A stretch of DNA of 64,000 nucleotides from NCBI GenBank assembly GCA_020444045.1, contig JAHLLS010000006.1, forward strand, positions 1 to 64,000. Direction: 5' to 3'. Of this stretch, positions 63,663-64,000 are shown in pieces (position 1 is the first letter of the stretch; every line of letters begins with the position of its first letter). This DNA is from Deltaproteobacteria bacterium (GTDB lineage: Bacteria > Desulfobacterota > Desulfobacteria > Desulfobacterales > UBA5852). The position numbers were made by a program, and so were the translations under genes. The notes under the pieces were generated by a model. That model was not told the origin of the DNA. It saw only the letters and a list, made by a program, of their open reading frames with translations, and searched no databases.

Positions 63663-64000
63663 ATGCTTTTCCCCGAATATCGTCCGCGCCGTATGCGCCG
63701 CAATGAAGCTCTGCGCCGCATGATCCGTGAAACCGAACTGTCTCCCAGCGATTTCATCCTGCCCCTGTTTGCGGTAGAGGGCAAGGACGTGCGCAACCCG
63801 ATCCCCTCCATGCCGGGGCACTACCAGCAATCCGTCGATCATCTGGTCAAGCGTGTCAAAGAGGCTGCGGACCAGAAAATTCCCGCTGTCATTCTGTTCG
63901 GTCTGCCGGACAAGAAAGACCCCTTGGGGACCCGCGCCTACGCCAAGGACGGTATTGTTCAAAAGGCGGTGCGCACCGTCAAGGAACGCTTTCCCGACAT
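63663..64000 (+). CDS. hemB: Porphobilinogen synthase (partial, C-terminus outside window)
   Basis: The first 112 residues of 5-aminolevulinate dehydratase, which joins two ALA to porphobilinogen at the start of the tetrapyrrole route. Visible are 'RPRRMRRNEALRRMIRETELSPSDFILPLFAVEG', 'NPIPSMPG' and 'PAVILFGLPDKKDPLGTRAY', which match the family's N-terminal arm and early barrel. AAGGGAGTC precedes the ATG. The active-site Lys and metal-site residues lie beyond the window edge. Confidence 0.95.
   Translation, partial: MLFPEYRPRRMRRNEALRRMIRETELSPSDFILPLFAVEGKDVRNPIPSMPGHYQQSVDHLVKRVKEAADQKIPAVILFGLPDKKDPLGTRAYAKDGIVQKAVRTVKERFPD

Overview
The window is a stretch of bacterial chromosome, G+C-rich outside one AT-rich block, from an anaerobic member of the Desulfobacterota (the former Deltaproteobacteria, probably close to Desulfosarcina). 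Several observations point there. Genes of the siroheme-dependent alternative heme route are present (ahbB, ahbC, and hemB at the right edge). There is an 11-heme periplasmic cytochrome, an aldehyde:ferredoxin oxidoreductase, a DUF3786 protein and a HesB/IscA-like selenoprotein gene with an in-frame TGA. The placement is inferred from gene content, not from a phylogeny.

Left part (1-18 kb, mostly minus strand): a type IV pilus minor-pilin operon (fimT/pilV/pilW/pilX) follows a candidate sigma-54 promoter and is itself followed by a secreted Calx-beta protein cut by the window edge. Next is a large housekeeping block read right to left: rho, rpmE, prfA, prmC, rpsB, tsf, pyrH, frr, uppS, cdsA, dxr, rseP, then purSL and purQ.

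Middle (18-36 kb): cca, adk, rpsU, folC and a tRNA-Arg(CCG). Beside the tRNA lies an AT-rich three-gene cassette of unknown function whose last gene looks like a PD-(D/E)xK (Mrr-like) nuclease. This is the best candidate here for an undescribed defence-type system. Then come secreted proteins (MBL fold, CARDB, Spy/CpxP-like), a crotonase, an aldehyde:ferredoxin oxidoreductase next to a decayed alcohol dehydrogenase, and a periplasmic rhodanese with the multiheme cytochrome. The cytochrome frame is interrupted by one in-frame TGA followed by a compact hairpin, so it may encode selenocysteine.

Right part (36-64 kb): nucleotide and RNA housekeeping (ndk, trmJ-like), an fmdB-like gene, a macro-domain gene, the HesB-like selenoprotein, an enoyl-CoA isomerase, a rhodanese-ferritin fusion, a tandem SagB-type oxidoreductase, mutY, a convergent overlapping mepK-like/ldtD-like pair, ahbB and a radical SAM protein, pepA, a GGDEF response regulator, lepA, leuCD-like, a GAF sensor, osmC-like, a ClpX-like AAA+ gene coupled to ahbC, and hemB (partial).

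Three copies of a palindrome-bearing dispersed repeat sit between genes at about 19.8, 29.8 and 63.4 kb. Small remnants of an Fe-alcohol dehydrogenase and an AlaX-type protein show local gene decay. G+C statements are by eye, and start codons were chosen from visible ribosome binding sites.
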